Source: Heliorestis convoluta (GTDB taxonomy: Bacteria > Bacillota > Desulfitobacteriia > Heliobacteriales > Heliobacteriaceae). From it: a stretch of DNA of 64,000 nt. Positions within the stretch are counted from its first letter, which is position 1; the number at the start of each line of letters is the position of its first letter. The stretch is from NCBI RefSeq assembly GCF_009649955.1, contig NZ_CP045875.1, positions 911,501 through 975,500 of the forward strand, given 5' to 3'. Below the pieces are notes generated by a model, which saw only the letters and a program-made list of their open reading frames with translations, had not been told where the DNA came from and did no database searches. Shown one piece after another: positions 21,104 through 30,599 of this stretch. The position numbers were made by a program, and so were the translations under genes.

Positions 21104-21561
21104 CCCCCCATGCCCGGTCGGGCACAACCACTGATGAAAATAACTTTTCCTGATTACGTTGGGGTTAATTCATAGAGGGGCCTGGTCATCACGCTTTCCT
21201 CCGCTCTGGACTGGTCCCACGCTGTTACCGCCAGCAAGCTACTGATACGCTGAGGTCCCAAGTCCCGCTACGGAAAGCGTGATGACCAGACCCAGAGGAC
21301 TTTTTGCTGATTGTTACTTTCCGTTGACATTGCTTTGCGCAACTTTCTACGATGTATACGCAACTGCTTATTGTTTTTGTATTTGCAATAGGCCAAAACT
21401 CAGTCACAACCAGCAAGATGTATCTGGGTCAGGCGTTATGACTTCCTGGAGAGAGGACTTCAGACCTCAGCCATCGGCAGCTTGCTGCCGCTCATGGCGT
21501 GGGATGAGTCCGTTCGGAAGGAATTCATAACGCCTGACCCCACCACAGAGTAGCTATTTTC
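21104..21561 (+). repeat. Composite hairpin repeat, copy D (both arms; R1 tip damaged)
   Basis: Full-length copy with GCCCGGTCGGGC at the left end. R1 is at 21179-21292 and R2 at 21426-21540. In R1 the apical helix is broken: after CGCCAGCAAGCT the complementary arm reads ACTGATACGC instead of GGCGACAGC. R2 is intact. The copy lies between the 3' end of pfkA and the 5' end of the MTA-phosphorylase-like gene. It is the only full copy without a recognisable terminator directly on its left. Confidence 0.92.
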
Positions 21562-21582
21562 GAAACGAAGAAACCATTGCTT

Positions 21583-22674
21583 CTAATCGCCAAAAGAAAT
21601 CCCCACAGACTTGGCAGCTTGTACCATCTGACCTTCTGGATCAACGTTGTTTAAGGTGCCAATTGCTTCAGTCAACGGCACTGGCTCAATTCTAGGCGTC
21701 CTTAAAGCGACCATATGGCCGTAATAACCAGCCATCACTGCATCAACAGCCGACGAGCCATAGCGTGTGCTTAAGATCCGATCAAAAGAAGTCGGCGAAC
21801 CACCGCGCTGTACATGACCGAGCACCGTAACGCGCGTCTCCATCTGTGTGCACATCTCAAGCTTGCGCGCCACATCCTGACCAATGCCACCTAAACGAAT
21901 GGGATCGTGACTTTGTTCCACTCGTTGCTGCACCACCATTTGACCACCTTTTTCCTTGGCCCCTTCCGCAACAACAACAATGGAAAACTTACGACCTCGC
22001 TCATTGCGAGCTCGAATATGGTTACATACTTTTTCTATCTCGTAAGGAATCTCTGGAACTAAAATCACATCAGCGCCACCGGCTACACCAGAATAGAGCG
22101 CAATCCAGCCCGCGTAACGACCCATAACTTCTAAGATCATAATGCGATGGTGCGATTCTGCTGTTGTATGAAGTTTATCAATCGCTTCTGTGGCCGTCGT
22201 CACAGCCGAATCAAAACCAAAGGTGTAATCTGTTGCCGATAGATCATTGTCAATCGTCTTAGGAACACCAACAACAGGAATCCCTTTTTCATGAAACTGA
22301 TGAGCAATGTTAAGACTGCCATCACCGCCGATAACGACTAGAGCATCTATTGCATGCTTACGTAAATTCTCAATACATTGCTCGGATCGATCTTCAAAAG
22401 TCAACTGACCATTTTGTTCTACAGCATAACGAAAAGGATTGTCACGATTGGTCGTTCCTAGAATCGTTCCACCACGATGAACGATACCGGCCACTGCTTC
22501 TTCGTTCAGCGGTATCATCACATCGTTGACGAGACCATGAAAGCCATTCAAGATTCCTACGACTTCCACGTTATAACGACGAATGGACGTCTTCACAACA
22601 GCTCGAATCACCGCATTAAGTCCAGGACAATCGCCACCGCCAGTAAGAACAGCTATACGTTTCACAGGTTTCAT
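21583..22674 (-). CDS. pfkA: 6-phosphofructokinase, group III (mixed-type) family
   Basis: This 363-residue enzyme phosphorylates fructose-6-phosphate in glycolysis. The N-terminal LTGGGDCPGLNAVIR loop, GGDGS at 116-120 and PKTIDND at 138-144 mark it. The Gly in GGDGS is the ATP-type residue, whereas Lys in PKTIDND (instead of the Gly of the E. coli enzyme) is shared with PPi-type and group III enzymes. By the rules published for Streptomyces and Amycolatopsis enzymes, Gly plus Lys indicates use of ATP, but this is inferred. HVQRGGSPTSFDR near the C-terminus is the allosteric/substrate segment. Upstream is a 136-bp gap to trmL. Confidence 0.93.
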   Translation of the reverse strand: MKPVKRIAVLTGGGDCPGLNAVIRAVVKTSIRRYNVEVVGILNGFHGLVNDVMIPLNEEAVAGIVHRGGTILGTTNRDNPFRYAVEQNGQLTFEDRSEQCIENLRKHAIDALVVIGGDGSLNIAHQFHEKGIPVVGVPKTIDNDLSATDYTFGFDSAVTTATEAIDKLHTTAESHHRIMILEVMGRYAGWIALYSGVAGGADVILVPEIPYEIEKVCNHIRARNERGRKFSIVVVAEGAKEKGGQMVVQQRVEQSHDPIRLGGIGQDVARKLEMCTQMETRVTVLGHVQRGGSPTSFDRILSTRYGSSAVDAVMAGYYGHMVALRTPRIEPVPLTEAIGTLNNVDPEGQMVQAAKSVGISFGD

Positions 22675-22810
22675 CCAGCAACGAACCCCTTTCTGAATAT
22701 CTGCTTCTATACTTATCAGTTACTTTACATACTCTTCGAGAAAGATTTCAGACCTTAGCTTTCCCACCAGATCTCGCAACAGTAAAGGCTGAGCCTGTTG
22801 TTATTAAGAA

Positions 22811-23272
22811 TCAGACCATCCCCGGATACTCATGGTGCCGCAACGCTTCATATAAAACCACTGAAACAGCATTCGACAAATTCAGTGACCGAGCATTCGC
22901 AACAAGAGGGATCCGAACAACCTGTTCAGGCTGTTCCTGCAACATCCAATCAGGCAACCCTTGCGTTTCTTTACCAAAAACAAAAAAGTCCCCTGGCTCA
23001 TAGGCCACTTGGTGATAGCTCTTTTTCCCTTTGGTGCTCAAAAAAAACATCCGGGCCCCTCTGTTGGCTTCTCGAAAGGCCTCCCAATTCCGATGAGTTC
23101 GCACATCGAGAAGGTGCCAATAATCTAAGCCTGCTCTCTTTAACTGTTTATCATCAATCGAAAAGCCTAAAGGCTCGATCAGATGCAAGACCGACTGGGT
23201 GCCTGCACAAAGACGAGCTACATTGCCCGTATTCGGTGGTATCTCTGGTTCAACCAATACAATATGAAACAA
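22811..23272 (-). CDS. trmL: tRNA (cytidine/uridine-34-2'-O)-methyltransferase TrmL
   Basis: A 153-residue SPOUT-class methyltransferase that methylates the wobble ribose of tRNA-Leu. It has EPEIPPNTGNVARLC at the N-terminus, FGKETQGLP in the knot region and ARSLNLSNAVSVVLYEALR at the C-terminus, the SAM-binding trefoil knot. TTG start behind an AGGAG site. It lies alone in front of pfkA on the same strand. Confidence 0.93.
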   Translation of the reverse strand: MFHIVLVEPEIPPNTGNVARLCAGTQSVLHLIEPLGFSIDDKQLKRAGLDYWHLLDVRTHRNWEAFREANRGARMFFLSTKGKKSYHQVAYEPGDFFVFGKETQGLPDWMLQEQPEQVVRIPLVANARSLNLSNAVSVVLYEALRHHEYPGMV

Positions 23273-23394
23273 AACTGCATCTACTCCTGTAGCTAAATTC
23301 CTTTAACAATAGACATATAAATGTTCGCCTTTTTCCAGCAAAATCCTGCCTAACTCTTTTTTCAGTATACATTAAAAATATAGAACCATTCAAA

Positions 23395-23423
23395 TTGACG
23401 GTACTTCAAATTTCTGCTACATT
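23395..23423 (+). promoter_or_regulatory. Putative housekeeping promoter of the aconitase gene
   Basis: TTGACG (23395-23400) and TACATT (23418-23423) with a 17-bp spacer, about 30 bp upstream of the ribosome site of the aconitase gene. Confidence 0.65.
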
Positions 23424-23454
23424 GTACAGGTGATTACACTGAGGAGGGACAACC

Positions 23455-25380
23455 ATGGGCAAAAATATCGTGCAAAAGATTTTAGGCGCTCATCTATTAG
23501 ATGGGGAATTAGTTCCCGGTCAAGAGATTGCCATTCGTATTGATCAGACCTTGACGCAGGACGCGACCGGTACCATGTCTTATCTTCAATTCGAAGCCAT
23601 GGGCGTGCCGCGAGTCAAGACTGAAATATCGGTATCTTATGTAGATCACAACACATTACAGAGCGGCTTTGAAAACGCTGACGATCATCGTTTCTTACAG
23701 ACTGTAGCTTCCAAACACGGCATTCACTTCTCTCGTCCTGGTAACGGTATCTGTCACCAGGTACACCTTGAGCGATTCGGTATTCCTGGCAAAACCATGC
23801 TTGGTTCAGACTCACACACACCAACAGGTGGTGGCATCGGCATGATTGCCATCGGGGCAGGCGGCCTCGACGTAGCAGTAGCCATGGGTGGTGGTCCTTT
23901 CTATTTAACTTGTCCTAAAGTCGTCGGTATTACACTGACAGGACAACTATCTCCTATGGTTTCAGCCAAAGACGTTATTCTCGAAGTACTTCGTCGTCTC
24001 AGTGTTAAAGGCGGCGTAGGTAAGATCATTGAATATAAAGGACCTGGCGTAGCCACTTTATCTGTTCCTGAGCGAGCTACCATCACCAACATGGGTGCTG
24101 AACTCGGTGCAACGACCTCTATTTTCCCTTCTGATGAAGTAACCAAAGCTTTCTTGAAAGCACAAAAACGCGAAGATGTGTGGGTAGAGTTGCAAGCAGA
24201 CGACGATGCGACCTACGAAGAAGAGCTTACCATTGATCTTTCTGCCTTGGAACCAATGGTAGCTTGTCCTCACTCTCCTGACGCTGTCAAAACGGTGAAA
24301 GAAGTAGGTCCAATCAAAGTTGATCAAGTCTTAATTGGCTCCTGCACCAACTCCTCTTATTCTGACTTAATGAAAGTGGCGGGCCTCTTAAAAGGCAAAA
24401 CAGTTCATCCTACCGTAAGCCTTGGTATTGCACCGGGCAGTCGTCAAGTTTTCGAAATGTTGGCTCGCAATGGCGCTTTGGCAGACTTGATCGCTTCTGG
24501 TGCTCGCATACTAGAATCAGCTTGTGGTCCCTGTATCGGCATGGGTCAATCGCCGAATTCTGGCGCCGTCTCTGTGCGTACTTTCAATCGCAACTTCGAA
24601 GGTCGCAGTGGTACAGCCGATGCTAAGATCTATCTTTCCAGCCCAGAGGTAGCTGCAGCCGCCGCTATCACAGGTCTGCTTACCGATCCTAGAGAGTTAG
24701 GCAATGCCATTGACGTAGCCATGCCGGAGCAGTTCCTTATTGACGATAGCATGGTCTTAGCACCGGCTGCAGAAGGCAATGATGTTGACGTTTTACGAGG
24801 CCCTAACATTAAGCCTTTGCCCATTAACGAAGCATTGGCGAATACGTTACAAGCACCTGTTCTCCTTAAAGTTGGCGATAACATTACTACAGACCACATC
24901 ATGCCAGCAGGCTCTAAAATCCTGCCCCTTCGCTCTAACATTCCGGCTATATCCCAATACGTCTTTTCTGGCGTCGATGCTTCTTTTGCTGATCGAGCCA
25001 AAGAAGCCGGTCGCGGTATTATTGTAGGCGGCCAAAACTATGGACAAGGTTCTTCCCGAGAACATGCTGCTTTGGCCCCCATGTATTTAGGCGTTAAAGC
25101 AGTGATTACGCAATCTTTTGCTCGCATTCATCGTGCCAACTTAATCAACTTTGGTATCTTACCTCTTACCTTTGCCAATGAAGCTGAACTGGCCAAAGTG
25201 AATCAAGGCGACGAGCTAGAAATCGTCAACTTATCAGAAAAGCTGGGTCAAGAAGAAACTTTAGAAGTTCGCAACTTGACCACAGGTGATAGCTTTACTG
25301 TCCGTCCCGACTTAACAGCCCGCCAAGTAGCTATCATCAAAGCAGGCGGCTTACTCAACTATACCAGACTGAACGCATAA
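23455..25380 (+). CDS. Aconitate hydratase (single-chain, about 640 residues)
   Basis: This enzyme interconverts citrate and isocitrate through a [4Fe-4S] cluster. The three cluster cysteines are in GSCTNSSYSD and ACGPCIGMGQ. The swivel domain (about 485-640) contains GGQNYGQGSSREHAAL. The length and N-terminus (VQKILGAHLLDGELVPGQEIAI) match the short aconitase/homoaconitase-like clade of Clostridia rather than the 890-residue AcnA. An AGGAGGG site precedes the ATG. It has its own promoter and is monocistronic. Homoaconitase or isopropylmalate isomerase is less likely because the large and small parts are fused. Confidence 0.92.
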   Translation: MGKNIVQKILGAHLLDGELVPGQEIAIRIDQTLTQDATGTMSYLQFEAMGVPRVKTEISVSYVDHNTLQSGFENADDHRFLQTVASKHGIHFSRPGNGICHQVHLERFGIPGKTMLGSDSHTPTGGGIGMIAIGAGGLDVAVAMGGGPFYLTCPKVVGITLTGQLSPMVSAKDVILEVLRRLSVKGGVGKIIEYKGPGVATLSVPERATITNMGAELGATTSIFPSDEVTKAFLKAQKREDVWVELQADDDATYEEELTIDLSALEPMVACPHSPDAVKTVKEVGPIKVDQVLIGSCTNSSYSDLMKVAGLLKGKTVHPTVSLGIAPGSRQVFEMLARNGALADLIASGARILESACGPCIGMGQSPNSGAVSVRTFNRNFEGRSGTADAKIYLSSPEVAAAAAITGLLTDPRELGNAIDVAMPEQFLIDDSMVLAPAAEGNDVDVLRGPNIKPLPINEALANTLQAPVLLKVGDNITTDHIMPAGSKILPLRSNIPAISQYVFSGVDASFADRAKEAGRGIIVGGQNYGQGSSREHAALAPMYLGVKAVITQSFARIHRANLINFGILPLTFANEAELAKVNQGDELEIVNLSEKLGQEETLEVRNLTTGDSFTVRPDLTARQVAIIKAGGLLNYTRLNA

Positions 25381-25385
25381 AAAGT

Positions 25386-25666
25386 CTATAGTAGTTCTGT
25401 CGTCACTTCGATCACTTCTACTTCACCTGAATACTCCATCTGCCGCACCGCCTCATCGAGAACTTGACGAATATGCTTTCGATTGTTGCTTACGACAGCC
25501 AAGCCAATCACGCTGCTTGCCATAGATCATGCTTATCCACTTCTGACACAGAAACATTAAAGCGACTTCGCAAACGATCAACAATGCTCTTTACAACGCG
25601 ACGCTTGCCTTTTAATGAGTCAACACCATGGATATGTAAGGATACTTCTGCGTAACCAACTGTCAT
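25386..25666 (-). pseudogene. DUF503 (YlxP-like) gene with a single-base frameshift
   Basis: On the minus strand an ATG at 25666, preceded by GGAGGGG, opens MTVGYAEVSLHIHGVDSLKG, then a VVKSIVDRLRSRFNVSVSEVD segment. This is the DUF503 family, about 95 residues, normally near rbfA. After DLWQAA the frame meets a TGA. Shifting by one base restores VIGLAVVSNNRKHIRQVLDE and a natural end, TTELL-stop, at 25386-25388. The total length is 281 bp, one base short of a whole reading frame, with the missing base near 25512. It is either a recent lesion or a sequencing error. The region was not spanned by any single open frame. Confidence 0.85.
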
Positions 25667-25754
25667 GTCGTCCCCTCCATATTTATACTACTACTATTTT
25701 ATAAGGTTCTCTTCTCAAAAAGAAAAGATAATTGCAAAATTTTTGGTAAAATTA

Positions 25755-25797
25755 AAAGCCATTGGATACTTCTTTCGAAGTCCAATGGCTTTTTTTA
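25755..25797. terminator. Hairpin terminator between the DUF503 region and the PRC-barrel gene
   Basis: AAAAGCCATTGGA pairs with TCCAATGGCTTTT and Ts follow on both strands. The minus-strand PRC gene ends inside its T-run. Confidence 0.88.
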
Positions 25798-26871
25798 TTC
25801 CTTGACATGAATGATCATTTCTAAGTACTTCCCTGCTTTTTTTACTCTGTTTAATAACGTTTCTGTAATAACATCACCAGGCTCTGCCAAGATTTCTCCG
25901 ATGGGGCTTTCAATTCGTTTGGTCAAAGTTTTGCCAATATAATATTTATGTTGAAGCTCACCAAAAAGAGCACCTGGCGGCTTGGCAGAGGGCTGACTTC
26001 TCTGCTGAGATATTTTTTCACTTTCCTGCATAGAATTATCCCGTTCTTCGGAAAGATTCTCTTCTTTTAAGACTTGCAAAAGTGGTAAAAACTCACGCTG
26101 ATCTTGATCATTTCTGTTCTTGTAGGCTTGCGCCACTTTCATATTCATAGGCTTAGCAGGTTCTTTCTTCGGCAAAGCCTTTTCTGCTATAGCCAATAAG
26201 GCAGAGACATCAGGAGCCATCTCTTCCTTATCTATCGCTCGGGTAGAAGTATTTCTTGAGTGGATCTGGGCAAGCGGTTTCTCAGGGTTTTCTACCTCTA
26301 CCTCTATCTCATCTTTTCTTTGTAATTCTGTATGTTCTAAGAAATCTGATTTCTGCAGACCTACCGTCTGATGATCATACAAAGGCAGATCTTCCAATCG
26401 TAAATTTCTTTCTACGAGTAAAATCTGAGTTCCAATAGATAGAATCTTATCCATTTCAATCAGCCGTTCTCCCACATCTATCTGCTGTGGTACGAGCAAG
26501 GCACCCATAATAGCGCCTTCTATCTCATCAATAAAGAACTCACGTACTTGACCGAGTAGAACACCATTGCCCGTTAGAACTTTCGATTCTTTCAGCTCAC
26601 ACTTTTTATCAAGCAGAGCGGCCACATCAGGCCGCTCTGTCAAAGACTGCAAGGATTTGAAGCCTTCGATAATAACCGCATACTCCCCAATGCCTTGAAT
26701 CTGATCAAAAGCAAGGGTCTTGGCCCCGTTATACCAATCTTCTGGCTCGATCAACAAGCATTGAACCTTACAAGTCTCTGGATTGATAACCAGATCGCGA
26801 ACATAACCGATTTCTTTACCATCATGGATACTGATAACGGAAAGGCCCAATATACCCTGGCTATGGATCAT
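25795..26871 (-). CDS. PRC-barrel domain protein with two N-terminal barrels
   Basis: From the chosen ATG at 26871 (AAGAGGG about 6 nt upstream; a TTG at 26889 is also in frame) the protein has 358 residues. Two PRC-barrel domains can be seen: about 5-75 (LGLSVISIHDGKEIGYVRDLVINPE) and about 85-160 (GNGVLLGQVREFFIDEIEGAIMG). A Glu/Lys-rich linker follows, and the last 60 residues carry an IGKTLTKRIESPIGEILAEPGDVI segment that looks like a third beta-rich module. PRC-barrels occur in RimM and photosynthetic reaction-centre H subunits; no function can be assigned. In heliobacteria and other Clostridia such proteins are common next to cell-surface genes. Confidence 0.82.
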   Translation of the reverse strand: MIHSQGILGLSVISIHDGKEIGYVRDLVINPETCKVQCLLIEPEDWYNGAKTLAFDQIQGIGEYAVIIEGFKSLQSLTERPDVAALLDKKCELKESKVLTGNGVLLGQVREFFIDEIEGAIMGALLVPQQIDVGERLIEMDKILSIGTQILLVERNLRLEDLPLYDHQTVGLQKSDFLEHTELQRKDEIEVEVENPEKPLAQIHSRNTSTRAIDKEEMAPDVSALLAIAEKALPKKEPAKPMNMKVAQAYKNRNDQDQREFLPLLQVLKEENLSEERDNSMQESEKISQQRSQPSAKPPGALFGELQHKYYIGKTLTKRIESPIGEILAEPGDVITETLLNRVKKAGKYLEMIIHVKE

Positions 26872-26904
26872 CCCATTCCCTCTTTTCAAGAATCATCCCA
26901 TCTT

Positions 26905-28371
26905 TTATAACCGACCGACTCGTTGTAAAGCTCGACGATAGAAAGCCATATAATCTCCAGCAGAACGAGCCCAAGAAAAATCTAAGGTCATCAAATGGCG
27001 CACCAGCTTATTCCAGTCATTCTTCTGCTCATAGAGACGTAAAGACCGCTCAATCGCATCTAACAAAGCACTTGACTCATAGTCTTTAAAAACAAATCCA
27101 TTGCCCTTTTCTCGATTTTGATCATAGTCAAAAACGGTATCAGCAAGCCCCCCAGTTGCTCTCACGATGGGGACAGAGCCATAACGAAAAGCAATCATCT
27201 GTCCCAAGCCACAGGGCTCATAGCGAGAAGGCATTAAGAAAAGATCGCTACCACCATAAACGCGCTGGGCTAGAGGCTTGTTAAAGCCAATATAAGCGCG
27301 GACTTGCTCCGGGAAGCTTTCTTCTAGATGACGGAACAAATTCTCATAGTAAGGATCGCCTTCTCCAACTACAACAATCTGCAGACCTTTTTGCAACAGC
27401 GCATGGGCGATCTGACCGATTAGATCAAATCCTTTTTGATCAACAAGACGCGAAACTACGCCTAGTAAAGGAACGTCACTGACAGGAAGGCCTAGCTCTT
27501 GCTGCAAACTTTTCTTAACCTGCTTTTTTCCCTCTATATAATCGGGGGAAAAGTGATGAGGTAGATAAGGATCGGTCCCAGCATTGTACTGATCAATGTT
27601 AATCCCATTCAGAATTCCAAAAAGCTGGCCTTCTCGACTTTTCAATAGACCTTCTAATTGCTCGCCGTACTGGGCTGTTTTAATCTCTTCTGCGTAGGTG
27701 GGGCTGACAGTATTAATCAAATCGGCATAAACAATTCCCGCTTTAAGAAAATTAACTTGCCCATAGAACTCTGCTTTATCGACGTGGAAAATCTCTCCCG
27801 GAAGGCCGAGAAAGTCAAGCATAGCAGGACCAAAAAGACCTTGGTATTTCAAATTATGAATGGTCAAAACCGACGCAATGGCATCATAACCTTTGCGATG
27901 ACCATACTGTTCCTTTAACATCACAGCAGCTGGTCCTAGCTGCCAATCATTAAAGTGAATAATATCAGGTATAAAATCGATAGGTTCAAGCATCTCTAAT
28001 ACAGCACGACTAAAGAATCCCCAGCGGTCACCATCATCAGCATAACCGTAAATATTGTCCCGATAAAAATAATGATAATTGTCAATGAAAAAAACTGGCA
28101 CTTCCAACGAATCGTCAGGGTTTGAAGTTGCCTTGATGCTGCTTTGCCGCACAATTGCTGTCTCGATTCTATCTTTCATCGGAACAGGAAAATCAGTGAC
28201 GTAGGTACCTTCCTCAATAAACTTATAGCGAGGCATGGCAATGGCAATCTCCACCCCAGCAGCGGCCAAAGCGCGTGGTAAAGAGCCTGCTACATCGGCC
28301 AGACCACCGGTTTTTGCAAAAGGCTCCACTTCTGTGGACAGGTACAATACTTTTAATGGCTGAGCAGTCAA
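26905..28371 (-). CDS. glgA: Glycogen synthase (ADP-glucose type)
   Basis: This GT5 glycosyltransferase extends alpha-1,4-glucan chains from ADP-glucose. From a TTG at 28371, with AAAGGGTGG upstream, it has 488 residues; a further TTG at 28398 would add nine. The N-terminal [14 protein letters not shown] carries the ADP-glucose-binding [16 protein letters not shown] and the C-terminal [20 protein letters not shown] (glycosyltransferase E-x7-E type) are intact. No other glycogen gene lies in the window. Neighbours are the PRC-barrel gene downstream and ktrA upstream. Confidence 0.94.
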   Translation of the reverse strand: MTAQPLKVLYLSTEVEPFAKTGGLADVAGSLPRALAAAGVEIAIAMPRYKFIEEGTYVTDFPVPMKDRIETAIVRQSSIKATSNPDDSLEVPVFFIDNYHYFYRDNIYGYADDGDRWGFFSRAVLEMLEPIDFIPDIIHFNDWQLGPAAVMLKEQYGHRKGYDAIASVLTIHNLKYQGLFGPAMLDFLGLPGEIFHVDKAEFYGQVNFLKAGIVYADLINTVSPTYAEEIKTAQYGEQLEGLLKSREGQLFGILNGINIDQYNAGTDPYLPHHFSPDYIEGKKQVKKSLQQELGLPVSDVPLLGVVSRLVDQKGFDLIGQIAHALLQKGLQIVVVGEGDPYYENLFRHLEESFPEQVRAYIGFNKPLAQRVYGGSDLFLMPSRYEPCGLGQMIAFRYGSVPIVRATGGLADTVFDYDQNREKGNGFVFKDYESSALLDAIERSLRLYEQKNDWNKLVRHLMTLDFSWARSAGDYMAFYRRALQRVGRL

Positions 28372-28482
28372 GATGGCTATCCACCCTTTCTTTAACAATT
28401 ACATACTCTTGTTCTTATAAAAACTTATTCGAGAAAAGGAAGCCAATTCCTCCCACCTATCTTTTTCTGATCATTCTATATC

Positions 28483-29145
28483 TTACCCAAAGTTCTCCGT
28501 TTCGAAGAGGTGCATTTTCGTCTTCCGTCCAAAAACAATAATTAAGTCGCCTCTACAAAGGACCGTATCAGCTCTCGGTTGGATAGGCTCATCTTTATGA
28601 TAAATCATTAAAAAAGATACGCCAAAACGATTCGTTGTATTGATATCACGAATCGTCTTCCCGGCATAGCCTTTACCCACTTCCATTTGCTCAACTACAA
28701 AGCCTTGAGGCATCTCTAAAATATCAATTTGTGACTCTGTCGATATCATCTGCGCCAAGCGCATGCCAATATCCCGTTCTGGATAGACCACATTGTCAGC
28801 GCCCATTTTCTCTAAGACATTGCCTCTGCGTTCATTCGAAGCTTTTACAGAGACGCGAACGCCTGCTTCTTTAAGTATATGGGTAGATACAAGAGCACCT
28901 TCAAAGTCCGATCCTAAAGCCACCACAGCTTCATCAAAATTTTTCTCCCCTACAATGCGAATCAGTTCTTCATCATCTTCTCCTACATCTAAGATAGCCC
29001 CCGATACGATCATATCCCGAACATGATCGAGGGCTTCTTCATCTTGATCAATGGCAAAAATATCTTGCCCTCGCTCATAAAGCCCCTGAATAACACCACG
29101 ACCAAAGCGACCGACGCCGATAACAAGGACTGACTTTTTTTTCAC
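28483..29145 (-). CDS. ktrA: Potassium uptake regulatory subunit KtrA (RCK domain)
   Basis: The 220-residue cytoplasmic gating ring of the Ktr K+ uptake system. The N-terminal RCK_N Rossmann domain begins VLVIGVGRFGRGV and has the conserved acidic residue in FAIDQDEEAL, which binds ATP/ADP or NAD(H). The C-terminal RCK_C domain (about 135-220) is present. Its start is 11 bp behind the stop of ktrB, so the two are an operon. Confidence 0.93.
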   Translation of the reverse strand: MKKKSVLVIGVGRFGRGVIQGLYERGQDIFAIDQDEEALDHVRDMIVSGAILDVGEDDEELIRIVGEKNFDEAVVALGSDFEGALVSTHILKEAGVRVSVKASNERRGNVLEKMGADNVVYPERDIGMRLAQMISTESQIDILEMPQGFVVEQMEVGKGYAGKTIRDINTTNRFGVSFLMIYHKDEPIQPRADTVLCRGDLIIVFGRKTKMHLFETENFG

Positions 29146-29156
29146 TGATACGCCTC

Positions 29157-30473
29157 CTAGCCTATAAGAATGGACTCTTTCATATAGCGAACTCTACGAA
29201 TCTCTTTACCCGCCAAAATGGTAATCAGTGAAAGGACGCCTATACGTCCTACTAACATCAACAACCCAATCACAACTTGACCAAAAGGAGATAGATCAGC
29301 TGTAATTCCCATAGACAAACCGACCGTAGCCAGTGCTGAGACAACTTCAAAAAGTACAGGCTTAAAAGGCAACCCTTCTATGAGCATCAACAAAAGGGTA
29401 CTTATAAAAACGAGTAAAGCTGCTGTAACTGCAACTGTAAAGGCTTTCATTACACTATCTGCAGCAATTTCTCGTTCAAAAATCACAACTTCTTTTCGTC
29501 CTCGAACAAATGCCCACACAGCAAGAATAATCGTTCCGAAGGTCGTTGTCTTAATACCACCACCAACGGACCCAGGGCTAGCGCCAATAAACATCATCAG
29601 AATCATTAAAAGAATATAGGGATCGGCCCAAAAAGTTACAGGTTCCGTTGTAAAACCGGCCGTTCGAGTAATCGATTGAAAAAGGCTATAGATCATTTGG
29701 TGTGTCCAAGAAAACTCTTCCAGTCCCCTTGAATAGGCTGTTATTAAGTACAGAAAAGCTCCCACCAGTGCAATTGCCGCAGTAACCCAGAGCACTAGGC
29801 GGCTGTGCAGACTAAGGCGCCTCCAGTTGCGCATCACAAATAATTCTTGTAAAACAACAAAGCCAAGACTTCCAATAAGAATCAAGGCTGTAAAGACAAA
29901 AACGACAGCGCTATAGTCTTTATAAGGCGCTAAGCTCTCTCCTGTCAGGTCAAAACCAGCGCCATTAAAAGCGCTCACAGTGTGAAATAGAGTAAAGAAG
30001 AAGCCCTCAAACCAACCATTGTCCCAGAGGCCCGGTAATAACAAAGCCAGGGCGATGACGCCAATAAGTTCAATGAGCAAAGTAAGGATTAGTACACTTT
30101 GCACCAATTTAACGACGCCCGTAAGGCTAAAGTGATTCCGCTCTTGGGCAATCAAGGCACGGTGGCCTAGTTGAATTTTCATGCCGAGGGCTGTCAATAG
30201 AAGCGTAGCTATCACCATCAGGCCAAGCCCACCAATTTGCATTAGGAAAAGAATCACTGTATGGCCCCAGATACTCCAATAGGTATCTGTAGGTACCACA
30301 ATTAAACCTGTCACAGTCAGTGCCGACGTGGCTGTAAACCAGGCTTCCAGCAAAGTAGCTCTTCCTGGCTGTGCCGAAGACCAGGGCAGCAAGAGCAACA
30401 GTGTACCAACCATATTGACAAGAAGATAGCTCATTAAAATTAATGGACCTGGTTTCGTCCTGAAAAACCGCAT
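29157..30473 (-). CDS. ktrB: Potassium uptake membrane subunit KtrB
   Basis: The 438-residue pore subunit of the Ktr/Trk/HKT superfamily. Four pore-loop repeats are recognisable, each with a filter glycine: TSALTVTGL, TVSAFNGAGFD, ITRTAGFTTEPV and ALATVGLSMG. The GGGIKTTTFG loop after the third repeat is the intramembrane gate region. Length fits KtrB rather than the longer TrkH. An AGGAG site lies about 12 nt before the ATG. Operon with ktrA. Confidence 0.93.
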   Translation of the reverse strand: MRFFRTKPGPLILMSYLLVNMVGTLLLLLPWSSAQPGRATLLEAWFTATSALTVTGLIVVPTDTYWSIWGHTVILFLMQIGGLGLMVIATLLLTALGMKIQLGHRALIAQERNHFSLTGVVKLVQSVLILTLLIELIGVIALALLLPGLWDNGWFEGFFFTLFHTVSAFNGAGFDLTGESLAPYKDYSAVVFVFTALILIGSLGFVVLQELFVMRNWRRLSLHSRLVLWVTAAIALVGAFLYLITAYSRGLEEFSWTHQMIYSLFQSITRTAGFTTEPVTFWADPYILLMILMMFIGASPGSVGGGIKTTTFGTIILAVWAFVRGRKEVVIFEREIAADSVMKAFTVAVTAALLVFISTLLLMLIEGLPFKPVLFEVVSALATVGLSMGITADLSPFGQVVIGLLMLVGRIGVLSLITILAGKEIRRVRYMKESILIG

Positions 30474-30599
30474 CGAACAAAGATTCTCCTATTCTTAACT
30501 AGCCTAAATCTGTTCATCACCAAAAAAAAAGATTCAACATAGTCTTATAGTAGCCCAAGTGGTGTCTAAGATTACAGGAAAGCAAAGGAGGGGCTAACT

